In this document: positions 1 through 11,051 of the stretch, one piece after another
How positions within the stretch are numbered: the first letter of the stretch is position 1
Layout of the letters: each line of letters opens with the position of its first letter
From: Clitopilus passeckerianus
Lineage: Eukaryota; Basidiomycota; Agaricomycetes; Agaricales; Entolomataceae
DNA: 64,000 nucleotides
Reading direction: 5' to 3'
Assembly: GCA_944990035.1 (NCBI GenBank)
Contig: CALYLX010000136.1
Location: forward strand, 248,001-312,000
Program-made: the position numbers and the translations under genes
The notes under the pieces: model-generated
Seen by the model: the letters and a program-made list of their open reading frames with translations, nothing else
What the model was told of the DNA's origin: nothing
The model's database searches: none

Positions 1-2361
1 CAGAGATTCGATTCAGAATCACGAGGGGTGGTTGATAGGAGTCTAGCCGCAGTTCTACAACCAGACTTTTCCGTATCTATCGACATACACTCATTTCTTC
101 AGTAGACCTCTGTAGAACTCCCGTCTTGAATTCACCTGTCTCTACCACACATCGACGTCCTTGAGAAAAAAATCCAAAATACCCGAGCCCGTCAGTGAAA
201 ACGGACGAAATCACGCTTCAGAACTTTGAAGGTCGCAGCACCTTGAGAATCCATCAACCGAGTCAATCAAATCGGGAAGGGGATTTGGCCCCCAGAAACC
301 TTGATGGATGATGCAGTGACTCAGCCGACAGTTTGGCCAGGATTGATCTTGACTTTTCGCCTTATCTGTACTTCGCTTTCAAAGGAATTTCTTGTGATTT
401 TCCGTTGTAAACAGGTGCTTAGAGGCCATCCCGGTCAAATACGAATTTTGTTATATACCGTCCTAACGACCTTTCATAGCCTCTTCAAAGTGTTATCGAC
501 CTCAACTTTACCCTCGATACCCGTGTCGATCATCCGATCGCTAGAAATCAACATTTGAACATTGAACAGCCAACCGCGGTCCATCTATTGGTTAGTGTGC
601 CTGACCGAACAACATAGAACGTCAGTGAAGCATTGAGTGCATATGTAGACACAGCTTGAGTACCTATGTCGTGCTCAGCAAAACCTTCGACTGAGCAGGG
701 TAAGCCTTGGGCTGGTGGGATTGGACCGTGTAAGCAGATAACTTGGACCTCTGTAAACCGTACCCTAGTAGATTGTGCATAATTGGTGATCGTGGAGACC
801 AGATGCGGCGAGCCGAGCAACCCTGAGATGAACCTCAGGCTCTCAAGAAGTCAATTGCTTTGGCCCGTCGGAAGATGCCTACGGCTTCTCAGAGTTAGTT
901 GGATCAAGGAACTCAGAATATTGTTTTGTGGAGCGTCGCCGCCTCGATTCGGCTTCCAAGTTATATGGCAGAACGAAGTATTCCTCCTTGAATATCTTGG
1001 AGAGGACGACCAAATAGGACGCCATCCAAATCGGTATCTCAAAGAGAAAGATGGCGTTTAGCATTGCAGGGCTCTCCGATTGTGGCTTTCATTTTGGGAT
1101 CCTTCAAGCCAATGTCCATACCAATGCTTAGCGGCTGAGCTGAGATCCGCCACAAAAGGAAGGCAGGCAGGCGCTAATCATGGCATGGGGGTATTTAATT
1201 TAAAACACTGAAAAACGGTTCGTGGCGTTCAGGATTTTTTGGCAAAGGATCTTCCGTCCGAGTGCATGGCTCCTAGTGAGTGAGTTTCTGGAGCAAAAAA
1301 GATGCTTGAAATTTGTACAGTTGAAATGCTCGACATCGACAATATTACGAACGCTGTTGTCGAATCTGTCTTGGATAATCCACTTTTCAGACCCACGAGG
1401 TACTAAGATTGGTAACTTTGGTTGCCCTTCCAGCCCGCAAGCGAACAGAAAAATTCTCCACGTCCGAGTTACCTTCGGTGTTCTTTCTCAACGAAGTTTT
1501 TACAGCAAATACTCCAAATCGGACAGTTGCTGACATGCGACAGCTAGGAAGGGGTTCGATCTCTGTCAAGGGAATGCGGGGACGACTTGTTGCCCTCGGA
1601 GCCTTTGACAAACCACGCTAATCCGAGTAAGGGTAGATGCCGAGCATCCTTTCAAAGAAAAACAGTTGAGAAAAACGCAGAATTAGCCCCGCCAGATTGG
1701 GCGCGAAGTCCCGACGGATCGTATGTATGCTCCCAATTTGAGGAAGAGCATGGAGCAAGAAAGCGTGCAAAGGATAATTGCCAGGAAGATGGCTTGCTTG
1801 ACCTGTATCAATTGAGACAGATATCAGAATATGTACTCAAGCATTCTTGTGCACCGCTATCGAACGTTGGTTATGATATGAAGCCATTCGGCCTAGTAAG
1901 CTCAGGTAAAACGTCCAGAGAATCAGGTTGACTGTAGGAGGTTTATCATCGTCATCATGCCTCGAGTTCGTTGATCTCAGAATAGGCTGGTCTTCATGTC
2001 AAAGAGTTAGATGGGTGATTGCTACTACGGCTTGTTCATTCAAACGATGGCGATGAGCGTGACTGGAGACAAGTGTTGATGGAGTCTGATTCGCTCGCGC
2101 TAGCCTAGTGTTTTTGACTACACCATCACCAACATGACAGCCAATCCCGTGCTTGCAATAGCAGGGCCAAAGGTTCAGTACATTGTCACACTGCGCCCGT
2201 TGCTCTGAGTCATTGGAGGACTGCTCCTTGGTGACGACTTGAGGAAGCGACGTCAACTTCGGCGCAGCCACGTACAAGCAGTGCACAGTTATCCCACAGC
2301 GCGTCGCCGTATAAATACTCGAGTTTGCAAGAACACTAGGGCTACCTTGAAAAACGCGAAT
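1..2361. other. No supported gene
   Basis: Open frames on both strands are short, overlap each other and lack recognisable domains or consistent splice signals. The segment may hold non-coding DNA or heavily decayed sequence. I see no tRNA cloverleaf, transposon end or tandem array. The last ~50 bases form the promoter and leader of the F-box gene. Confidence 0.4.
2310..2317 (+). promoter_or_regulatory. TATA box of the F-box gene
   Basis: TATAAATA lies 45 bases before the proposed ATG at 2362, the usual spacing for a short fungal leader. This supports the two-exon start chosen for the downstream gene. Confidence 0.5.
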
Positions 2362-3747
2362 ATGAGCCAGATAACTGGTCAGTACAACATCTTTACAGGC
2401 TGTTCTCTAGTTGTACCTCAGTAACAGAACTGAACATTGTCGATCATAGGTATCAATGAATTGCCCATCGAGCTCTTTATCGACATTCTGAAGGAGTCCC
2501 TCCCGGCCAAGCGACCAACATTTGCACTTCCTCGGGAGATAGACCTATCTCATGTCTGCTCGCATTGGCGTGTGGCCATGCTCAACGAACCCCTGCTATG
2601 GACCAAGATTGAGATATACTCAAGCAAATCATATGGACGCGTGCATACGTACTTCGAACGTTCAGATCCAGCCCCCGTCGATATTTTCTTTGATGTTTGG
2701 GAAACGGACAGAATAGGACGCGATGCCATCGAGCAAATCGTAGATTTTGTTGTGGAACGCATCGATCGCTGGCAGAGGATCCGGTTCTTTGCCTCACGCG
2801 TTAATACCACCCATGCCTTCTTGACCAAAATTGCCGACCTTGCAGCACCAAATCTGCGAGAGTTCAGAGTCCTGGATGACGGCCCTGGTCATGCCAATGA
2901 TTTCCTTCAACCTCTGGAAGTCATCCTACAGGGCGGACATCCAGAACTACGAACCGTTCAGATCGACAAACTCTCGGCTATGTCCCTACTATCCAATATC
3001 ACTACACTCCACCTCAGGGAACACAACGGAACCCTATACTCTGTCGATCTTGACGTTATCAATGCGCTCAACGAGAACTGTCCCTCTCTCAAGACGTTCT
3101 CTGTCCATGGGAACTTTGATCATAATTCCGTCACATGGAACCAGAATTCAACCCCTGCCCTTACAATGCGCTCCGTCTGGCATTTATGGTTTATCACGGA
3201 GGACAAGTTACCAGGAAAACTCTTGACTGCCGTCGCCTTCCCAAATCTCCGCTCCCTATGGCTGCACTGTCCCTATCAGTATTTTGTCCAAGCCCTCACG
3301 GGCTCTCCTTATCGAGCGAAATTCCCTGAGCTCGAATACCTGACCATCCAGACCTTCGAATTCTACCTTTGCCAACAATTGGAAGCCATCTTCCCCGACG
3401 TCAAGAATCTTCACTTCCCGGCCTGCAACAGTTGGAATATCGCAAACCTACAGAAGACATTCAACTCTGGCTGGTGTCAAGTCGAAAGGCTTGTTCTCAG
3501 GACCAGAGGAGACACCCATCCAAAGAAATTCACGAAACACCTCGAGGACATAGTTTTGGCACGCCAGACTGATGGTGGAACGTCTTTGAAGCAGGTTCTC
3601 CTCGATCGAGACGCGTTAAGGTGCTTCACAAGGGATGGAATTACAGTTTTGAATGAAATTATGCCAGTATTCGAGGAGCTGACGGAGGACAATTACGATG
3701 ATCCTTGGTGGGTTATCACTAAGACAGATAAAGGGATCTTCCATTAA
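2362..3747 (+). CDS. F-box-like domain protein
   Basis: Exons 2362-2377 and 2450-3747; predicted 437 aa. The long second frame has no ATG of its own near the start. A 16-base first exon (ATG AGC CAG ATA ACT G) followed by a 72-nt GTCAGT...AG intron restores phase and gives an N-terminus reading MSQITGINELPIELFIDIL. This matches the F-box-like start (INELP-E-I/L) of the large mushroom family of SCF adaptor candidates. A further motif, SHVCSHWR at about residues 37-44, is the usual second half of the F-box. The rest is a leucine-rich-like region without catalytic residues. The likely role is substrate selection for a Skp1-Cullin ligase, by inference from the family; the substrate is unknown. 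A TATA box lies 45 bases upstream. Confidence 0.82.
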
Positions 3748-4339
3748 AGGGTTTGGTTCAATATGATACTTCAGCCAACTTTTCTTTACATGTATACACC
3801 ACTGTAATAATTGTCCTCAATATACCAGAACCTTCCCGGTCGCGCTCAAAGACATGATTGTGAAGAAATTCCGATTTTTATTGAATTTCAGATAATCCTA
3901 TCACCAGCAGACTATTCCTAACAAAACCCAGGTACGAAGGCAGACTAAAAATACAAGATTGTTAAGGATACACGATAAACGAAGTTGATAAGGTATCGAA
4001 AGCAAGAGGCGAATCTAAGAAAAGAGCGGGCAATCGAGAGCAGGTCGCGCAGGGGTATGCAAATGAGAGAAAGTGTTCAAGAAGAGGGCAGTGGTTCAGC
4101 CACACCCAGGTGGCGTGTGATGGTGATTAAGCTGGCAAGTAGCTTTGGTGGGATGAAGCCCTATTAGCGGGCGCAGATCCTTTTCAGAATGAGACGCGCA
4201 GGCTCAGGCCTCAGGCGAACTCAACGCCAAGGTACGACTATAGTGGAAGGCGATGTAGGTTTATCATCAAGCCAGCATCTGTTCTGGAGAATCAAGGTCA
4301 GAGTACTGCAGAACCGATAGGCCATGTAATGCTTACCAG
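3748..4339. other. Intergenic, nothing recognised
   Basis: Shared 3' side of the F-box gene (plus) and the small secreted peptide gene (minus), which converge here. Only short frames without family signals are present. Confidence 0.4.
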
Positions 4340-4557
4340 TTAGATGCAGTCGTGGTGGCAGATAGGTTGGGGGGCAGGTTCACGTGCCACAGCATCGAGG
4401 ATGTGATTAGCAGCCTATTGGACAGAGATCAATAAAGTTCCATGAGATTCTGTGCAGTGGGATTACATACCAATGCATCAGCAGCCGGGATAGGAGAAGC
4501 AGTTGCGCCGAGCAGGGCAGAGGCAGCAAACAATAGAGCGAAGACGATGCGAGCCAT
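4340..4557 (-). CDS. Small secreted peptide, 53 aa
   Basis: Exons 4557-4471 and 4414-4340 on the minus strand; predicted 53 aa. Exon 1 encodes a clear signal peptide (MARIVFALLFAASALLGATA, cleavage likely near residues 20-22). It ends at a GTATGT donor; the acceptor is CCAATAG and the 56-nt intron is phase 0. The mature part is about 31 residues and ends in PQPICHHDCI, so it has two cysteines close to the C-terminus. TATATA lies about 100 bases upstream of the ATG (around 4660). No family is recognised. By type it is a small secreted protein such as mushrooms use as effectors, signals or surface peptides, but no function can be assigned. The gene is too short for most gene finders. A GTAAGC follows just after the stop, so splicing in the 3' UTR or an alternative end is possible. 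Confidence 0.6.
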
Positions 4558-6987
4558 TGGAATTAGAGAAGATGTCAGGGGGCTGATTTCTCGAGGTCTC
4601 AAAATGGTAGAGAACAATAAGAGCTCTGGCTTAGGGTCCCATGAAGAATGGAGCGGGTCTATATACACTAACCAAGGGAAGCGCAACGTCCTCTGGACAA
4701 GGGGACATCCGTTTTTGGACGTTGAAGGTAGTGTCCTGAAAAGGAAGGAGCAAGTAGCCTGTACTCGGTGAAAGTTGAAGCAAATGGCCGAAAAAGGACA
4801 AGGCATGACCTCGTTTTGATTGACACATTGGCAAACGTGGAAGCAAAAACGGTGGTTGAGAGTGTCGTCAGTCGCCTGAAGTATAAACGTCCACCCGAAA
4901 GGGGAAGTTCTCCGTATGTCGTTTCAGTTGTTCAACTCCCCTGTGCGTGGTAATAGAAAAATCCGACATACCTGCTGAGCCCAGGCAACATCAACGGGTG
5001 CAAATGTGCTAAGATACATCAAAGTCAGAAAACAAACGAACTCTTACAAGTGGTAGAAGTTAACACCCACGTTGGCGTTGCCTGAGGCCCACGAAATCAG
5101 TGGTGGCAGGCCGTCTTGACGTTCGAGCGGGTGGTTCCAGACTAGATAACAAGCGAATGGAGTGGAATTGGAAGGAATACGCATCTATACATGTCTTGTA
5201 TGGTGCCGAACCAATGGATCAATCAGGTACGGTTAAAGAGCAAGGGGATACAGCAAGCCTGTGTCCCCACCAACGAAAGAATTTTGTCATTAGACATGGG
5301 TCCTGAGCAGGCCCTAAGGGCGACTGGATGCACGATCAGGTATAAGGACTGCCGTAAAAAGCCATCTGGCTGAGGTGATGGTACAACCTGGGAATATTAA
5401 TGACGCAAAGACGAAATTGCTCTTACTTACAATGTGGAAGCGGTTCCGGCTCCGGGATTGAGCATATAGTTTGTCCTCGGCCAGAATCACAACGGTTTCG
5501 CTGAAGAAGGTAACAATGCTAAGGCGCAAAGATGGAGGAACGAAAATGAGATCGCTTATCACAAAGCCGTTGGTGTTACTGGCGCTTATATCGCCGTGAG
5601 GGCATGTGTTTTGGTGCTCCCCCAGATTTGATACGACTTAGGCATTTATACATCAAGATAAAGCTCGGATGAAAACCATCCCTGGCATTATCATATCAAG
5701 GATCCAATGCGCAATGAAGGAAAGCGAGAAGTGGGCTGCGCCGACCATGCGTGACTAATAAAGTGCATGTCAAAGCTCTCGTCATGTATAAGGACTAAGC
5801 AGAGGAAAGTCTACCGTTGGAAAAAGTGACCCTCCCGTTCCTTTGCGGCCACAGTTGACGAGACGGGATCAACATTATCGACAATCTTCTCCGCCTAAGC
5901 AGGCCCATTCGCGTACAACTAGGACGGAAGATCACAACATCTTCCTTCTCCTGTGGCCAATGGTGCGGAAATCACAGAGCAAAAAACAGCGAGGAAAGCC
6001 ACCGGATAATGGGAGTGGAACCAAGAGAGGCGAAGTCAAAATCCAGTAAGCTTTTGATTCGTGGCAGCCATTTAGTTATCTGTATCTGAACGAGCGTAGC
6101 GTTGGGTTCAATTCCAAGAACATACTCCTTAGGCTCGAAGCAAGGACTTCGTAGATCCCAATTGGTTCAAGGCAGGCTTTGCTTGATTCTTATTCCTTTC
6201 AAGCTAAGGTCATGCGAGTATTGGGTATATGAAAACATCTATACCTGTGGCCCATTCAACCAAGGTTGACAGGGGTTGCTGTAATAGCGGAAGGGAGCAG
6301 GTCTCATTCTCGATTCTAATCCTCAGTCCGGTTATATCTCGCCACATTTCGAGGCTTCAAAGTCTCAGGCATGGCATGATTGTCAAAAGTGTGTTCTTCG
6401 TTTACACTGCTGTTATCGTTAAATGAATATCCCTGCTTTAGATAGCACAGTTACCGAGCAGCAAATAAACACAAGCAGCAAGCTAACCTCTTGTCAGAAG
6501 CTGTCAGAAGAGAAGCAGGACGCAATGCCGAACACAACCCCCATGACCTCGAGCCCAGGCAGTGTTCTCTCAACCCGAGCCATCAGCTCAATATGACTTC
6601 ATGGTTCATCGACATCTCCCATATGCATCAGCGCCTTCGGCAAATATTTATTTTCTCTGTCCTTGCCCAGGGAAGCGAGAAGTTTCTGACGTTTTTAACA
6701 CAGCCAAATGTGCGTTGTTGAAGAAAATTGAGCCTCGGACGGTACTTGAGCTGTTTGGCGGACGATTCCATTGGCCTGAGCATGAAACGGGTTCATGGTG
6801 AAAGATATACCTGTGATGGCCACGTGCTCTTGCGGATTTGCCCCTTTGCCGGGGTTGTCTCCGGGCCCGACATACCGGAGAGATTGTTCCTCGAAATGTT
6901 AAAATCGAATTGGCCCCATGAACGACTCTGGATCTTGCTCAACTCTACCATCTCTGACTCGAAGGCTGCAGATACCACTCACTTTCA
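4558..6987. other. Intergenic, no supported gene
   Basis: About 2.4 kb without a model I can defend. On the minus strand, 5600-5420 contains a code-like run ending at a good GTAAGT donor (5430-5425). A second minus-strand run ends at a stop near 5046 after the residues SGNANVGVNFYHL. I could not join these into one protein. They may be remnants of a gene or a short unrecognised one. Confidence 0.35.
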
Positions 6988-9493
6988 ATGCCTGACAAGC
7001 ACGCCCACAAGAAGCATCCTCTCTCAATACGTTTGACGGAATCTGCGGTCTTTCTCAGGTCAGATGGTTCTGGGAGGCGCAACCATGGTCAGGAGAATCG
7101 CCCGTCGGTGTTGCGGGGCCTGCTCACTCTGGAACTGCACAAACCTATGAGAATAAGCAGTATAGACCTTGATCTTAAAGCTAAATCTTCAACTACCTGG
7201 CCCGAAGGTATTATCCCTCAATTTATTTCTCCGCGACTATTGCTCAGATTGGTGCAACAGGTATCGGTGCACGTAGAGCGGAGGTTACTGAAGAGCACGA
7301 AGTGTATCGAGCATCTACCACGTTCTTCCGGGCAAGTGGGAACACACACGTCGCAATACCTCTCTCGGGCCCGGCGCTGCTTACTTCGCTGGGGAATACG
7401 AGCATGATTACGATGAACTCCATCATCCACCCTCACCACTCAGCCCAAGAGGGGAATCTTCCTCGAGAAATCAAGAACCTCGCGAGCTCTTTGCTACCAA
7501 TGGCCCGCTGTCAGGACGTTCGCGACGCTTGAGCGCGGACAGCTCCTATTTTTTCCGTGATCCTCCAAGCGCAGAGCCGACACTCTTCCCTCCGACCCCT
7601 CCATATTCTCCGCCAGTCACCAGCCCTGCATCTTCGTCAAGTGAATTGAATGCACCTTTGTCTGCCCCAGCGTATACGCTCGAAGATCAAAGAAATCATC
7701 TGAACGCGGAATTGCGGGACAGAAGGAGTTAGTCTCCCTGGCCCTTATCTTACCGCATATCCCCTCTGACACCATCTTTTAGATCATACGCATACCCCAC
7801 CTTCCAGCAACACCTCAATCAGCTCACGCGCTGGTCGTCGAACAGATGCTCCATTATCTCGGCAGCCAAGTATCGAAGATATTCCGGAGAACTCGCAGCT
7901 TGCAAGGAACTCAGAGAATAGGGCATACTCACGAGAACCAGGCACCCCAAGGAACTATTCACGAACCCCTTCACAAACACCCTCTCGTCTCCCAAGCCCG
8001 CACCGATCCGTATCTAGCACTGGCCACGATGAATCGCGGCGCCACAGTTCTCGCCCCCGCTTCAGCCTAGCATCTGTCTCCAATGTTCTAATGGATGTCG
8101 TGAGGCACCACTCGCACGATCCTCACCATGGTCACCAAGATGAAGAGGAGGGAAGAGGAAGGACCAAAGAGAAACGTCCGCTCACAGCATCTCCCAATCC
8201 CTCCAGGGAACGGTCGACTTTGAGCAAGATTGGTGATATCCTCAAGTTAGAGCACGATGAGGCCCCAGTTAGGCAGGGATGGAAGGAATTCAAAGCTGGA
8301 ACATACACATACCCTATATCCTTTGAGATGCCAGCCAACTCCCCACCAACTCTTCGATGTGATTACGGCTCCGTTACATGGCGCCTTCGCGCAACCATAC
8401 ACCGTCCTGGCACCTTCACTTCCAAGCTGGCCGTTAACCGGGAGGTGGTAGTCATCACAACGCCGACTGAAGACGACACGGAGGATTCGGAGAATATCAT
8501 TGTCGAGCGCATGTGGGAGAACCAACTCCAATACCTTATTTCGGTCTCTGGACGCAGCTTCTATATTGGAGGCACTATACCTGTCACTTTCGGTTTGTTA
8601 CCACTCGCCAAGGCGAAGATACATCGACTCTCAATCCATCTTGAAGGTAGGTTTTCGCTGCCCGTGTAGGATTTGCATACTAACGAGGTATCATTTAGAG
8701 AAAGTTGATTACTATACCAACATGAAACGGATCGCTCGTTCCGACCCTCCAACCCGGATTGACCTTCTCAACATTAAATCGGAGAATCACGAACATATCC
8801 TGCCTCTCGAGTCTGACGATGCTGAGGCCTTCCGCCATTCTCCTATGTATGCTCTTGCTGACCCTCATGCCGACCCATCTGAGGCGGCGTCGAGCCTGAT
8901 GGGACCAGGCCCGTGGACATTCCACAAGGAACTTCAACTCCCGACCTCCTGCTCCAACCTCCACATTTCCAACAAAAACAAGAGAAGCAATATTACCGTC
9001 ACTCACCACTTGAAATGCGTGATTCGGGTTGAGAGTGGAAATGAAGAGCACGTTGATCCAAAGACTGGGAAGAGGAAGCTGTTTGACATCGTGATACAGA
9101 CGCCTGTGCAGATTCTATCGGTAAGTGTACATTCCAGCTCCTTTCTTATGGCTGTTAATTGGAATTCTCCAGTGTCGATGCAACCCGGCGTGGTCTTCCC
9201 TCCCACCTTACTCCGAAGTCTTAGACGACAATTGTGTTGTCGTTCCGCTTTGCCCCTGCGAGGTTCATCGTCGGAACAACGCTCGCCCGGCCGCCCTGGA
9301 ACGTATGGTATCAAGACTTTCCTTCGAATCCGCAGTGTCTGCTGCAGAGACCAGGCCAGTCAACCCTCACACTATGCCGACTCTGCAGAGCCGCAACGAG
9401 TTGTACGATCGGTTGATTTCTGGGCAGGAGAATGAGACAGGGGAGGCGCCACCAGAGTATTGGACGGTGACTGCTACTCCTGTTCATCATTAA
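6988..9493 (+). CDS. Alpha-arrestin (ART/PalF-type)
   Basis: Exons 6988-7207, 7261-7727, 7783-8646, 8699-9120 and 9173-9493; about 750-765 aa. The start [20 protein letters not shown] begins the arrestin N-domain strand pattern. The arrestin core continues around [20 protein letters not shown] and FKAGTYTY in exon 3. The C-terminal domain is split over exons 3-5, where [15 protein letters not shown] begins the last exon. A Ser/Pro-rich insertion separates the halves, as is usual for fungal alpha-arrestins. These are adaptors that bring HECT ubiquitin ligases (Rsp5 type) to membrane transporters, or act in pH sensing (PalF/Rim8). I cannot tell which subgroup this is. Exon 2 contains a frame break near 7341-7350 in an ACACACAC run. 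A weak 53-nt GTCGCA...GAG intron (7351-7403) would also restore frame. Confidence 0.85.
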
Positions 9494-9753
9494 GTGGCTG
9501 GTACTGTATAGTGCTAGAGGAGGGGATTATCGATTCTATTTGGTTACCATTGGGACTGTTGGCATACGCATCTGATACCCCTGCCGAACAATTTCGTACG
9601 TTCTTTAAACCATCTAATTTGGTAGTATCATTATGCGGGGAATATAATGGAGTACATGTGAGATTAGTATGCAGGGGGAAATCAGGGTGTGCAATATTAT
9701 ATGAAATACATATGCAGTTAAAAACGTGCAGGTGAACAACAATCTGGACAACT

Positions 9754-10617
9754 CTAATCTTCTCTGCAAGAAGGTCATCAATACGTTGACTAAGGAAATA
9801 CGGGTCTGAGACGTACTCTGGTGTCTCTCGACGCAGAAATAGTGCGTCAATAGCTGCTGAGAAGGCAGCAAAGGCGATACCACCGCCAACGGCTGCTTTT
9901 GGTCCAGAGTTGCGCGCAAGTATGCCGCCAGCGAAGAAACCTGCTGAAACAGAGTTCCAAATGTCATTTTTGGCACGATACTACAGTCATGAGGTCTCCG
10001 TTAACGACTTTCTCTGGGTTCTGAGGACCACGAGCTGTACGCACCCCTTCGATCACACATTCTATGCCTGCGAATAGCGCTCCCACTTTTGCAAATCCTT
10101 TACCGGTGGTGACCATTCCCTTTCCCATCTCCTTGAAGATGTCTCGTGCTTTCTGTATGTTATTCTTGCCGACGTCTGTCTGCTGCCGTAGGTATGGGTC
10201 CTCATAGGCAAATGAAGCCGACATGAGCGAAAAGAATGCTCCGATACCGAAACCTAACGACAGGCTCGAAAGATGAGCATGAAACTGCATCAGCATGTTA
10301 AAGTTGGACGACTCACCTCCGACAGCAGACATTCCGGTCTTCACCAAGCAAGATTCCTGCGCCATTGTGGCATACCGTTCGAATTGCCATTGTTGTTTGA
10401 TGATTTGGCGTTCATCTTCGGTAAAGCTAGCAAGTGAAGGCTCCTTGCCTGGGACGTAGATAGGAACTGCACCGACCCAGAAAGTACCAGTGCCAGGACG
10501 CCACATAGCCAGCACCTAGCAGTGCTCACCGAGGTATTGTACAAATTTGTTTCGACGCGTATGTTTGCGGCTGCTTTGATCAGGGGCATTTGCCTTTTTT
10601 GGGACTCTTTCATGCAT
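9754..10617 (-). CDS. tim22: Mitochondrial inner membrane translocase subunit Tim22
   Basis: Exons 10617-10530, 10466-10317, 10253-10045, 9980-9817 and 9763-9754; 206 aa. It belongs to the Tim17/22/23 family of four-helix inner-membrane proteins. Tim22 forms the carrier translocase that inserts metabolite carriers into the inner membrane. Diagnostic stretches are [12 protein letters not shown] near the N-terminus, [38 protein letters not shown], and the glycine-rich [16 protein letters not shown]. The last exon adds only EED and the stop after a 53-nt intron, giving the typical ETPEED end. The first exon (N-terminal 29 residues) is the least certain: the ATG at 10617 is the one that keeps phase through a GTGAGC intron. 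The 3' end lies 260 bases from the convergent arrestin gene. Confidence 0.9.
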
Positions 10618-11051
10618 ATGCCCTCGGCTTAAAATTTAGGGACAAACCGCAGCAATTGTGTGGAAAACAAGAAATCAGCAATAGAGAACTTCTAGAAATA
10701 TGTGCGGGAATCCTGCATTGTTCTAAAAGTGCAAATTTTTCCATCGATTGAGTCTGTGAGATGTGTCGTTTCTGAGGTGGCTTGGAAGGTACCTTTCTCA
10801 GCACCTTTCAGGAATGTCGAGCGCTGGATTACGCTTGACATGCATAGGATTTTATTATTCAAAGTGTGTTGCGGTGATAGGAATGAGCGAATGATTGGTA
10901 GCCGAATGCTATAGCCGCTATTGATTGTTATTGTGCCAAACAAGAAATTACTTTAGTGGGTAACCACGTCCTATTAGACCGCAGGGAGCTCCAAGTCTCC
11001 AATCCCCGTTCCTTTCTTTCGAATTACAACTCTCTTTTATTCTATACCGAC
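10618..11051. other. Divergent promoter region TIM22 / CSC1
   Basis: 434 bases between two divergent start codons. No TATA or known site stands out. It is presumably the shared upstream region for both genes. Confidence 0.4.

Noticed and set aside
6060..6130. TPsiC-like GGTTCAATTCC suggesting a tRNA
   Set aside because: No matching acceptor, D or anticodon arms could be folded around it.
8500..9435. 311-codon plus-strand frame over the arrestin gene
   Set aside because: It only reads on by crossing two arrestin introns in shifted frames; the spliced model is supported by the conserved [13 protein letters not shown] join.
9614..9976. 120-codon minus-strand frame beside TIM22
   Set aside because: It is a shifted reading of TIM22 exon 4 and its 3' region; the true frame continues [16 protein letters not shown] and ends after a 53-nt intron.
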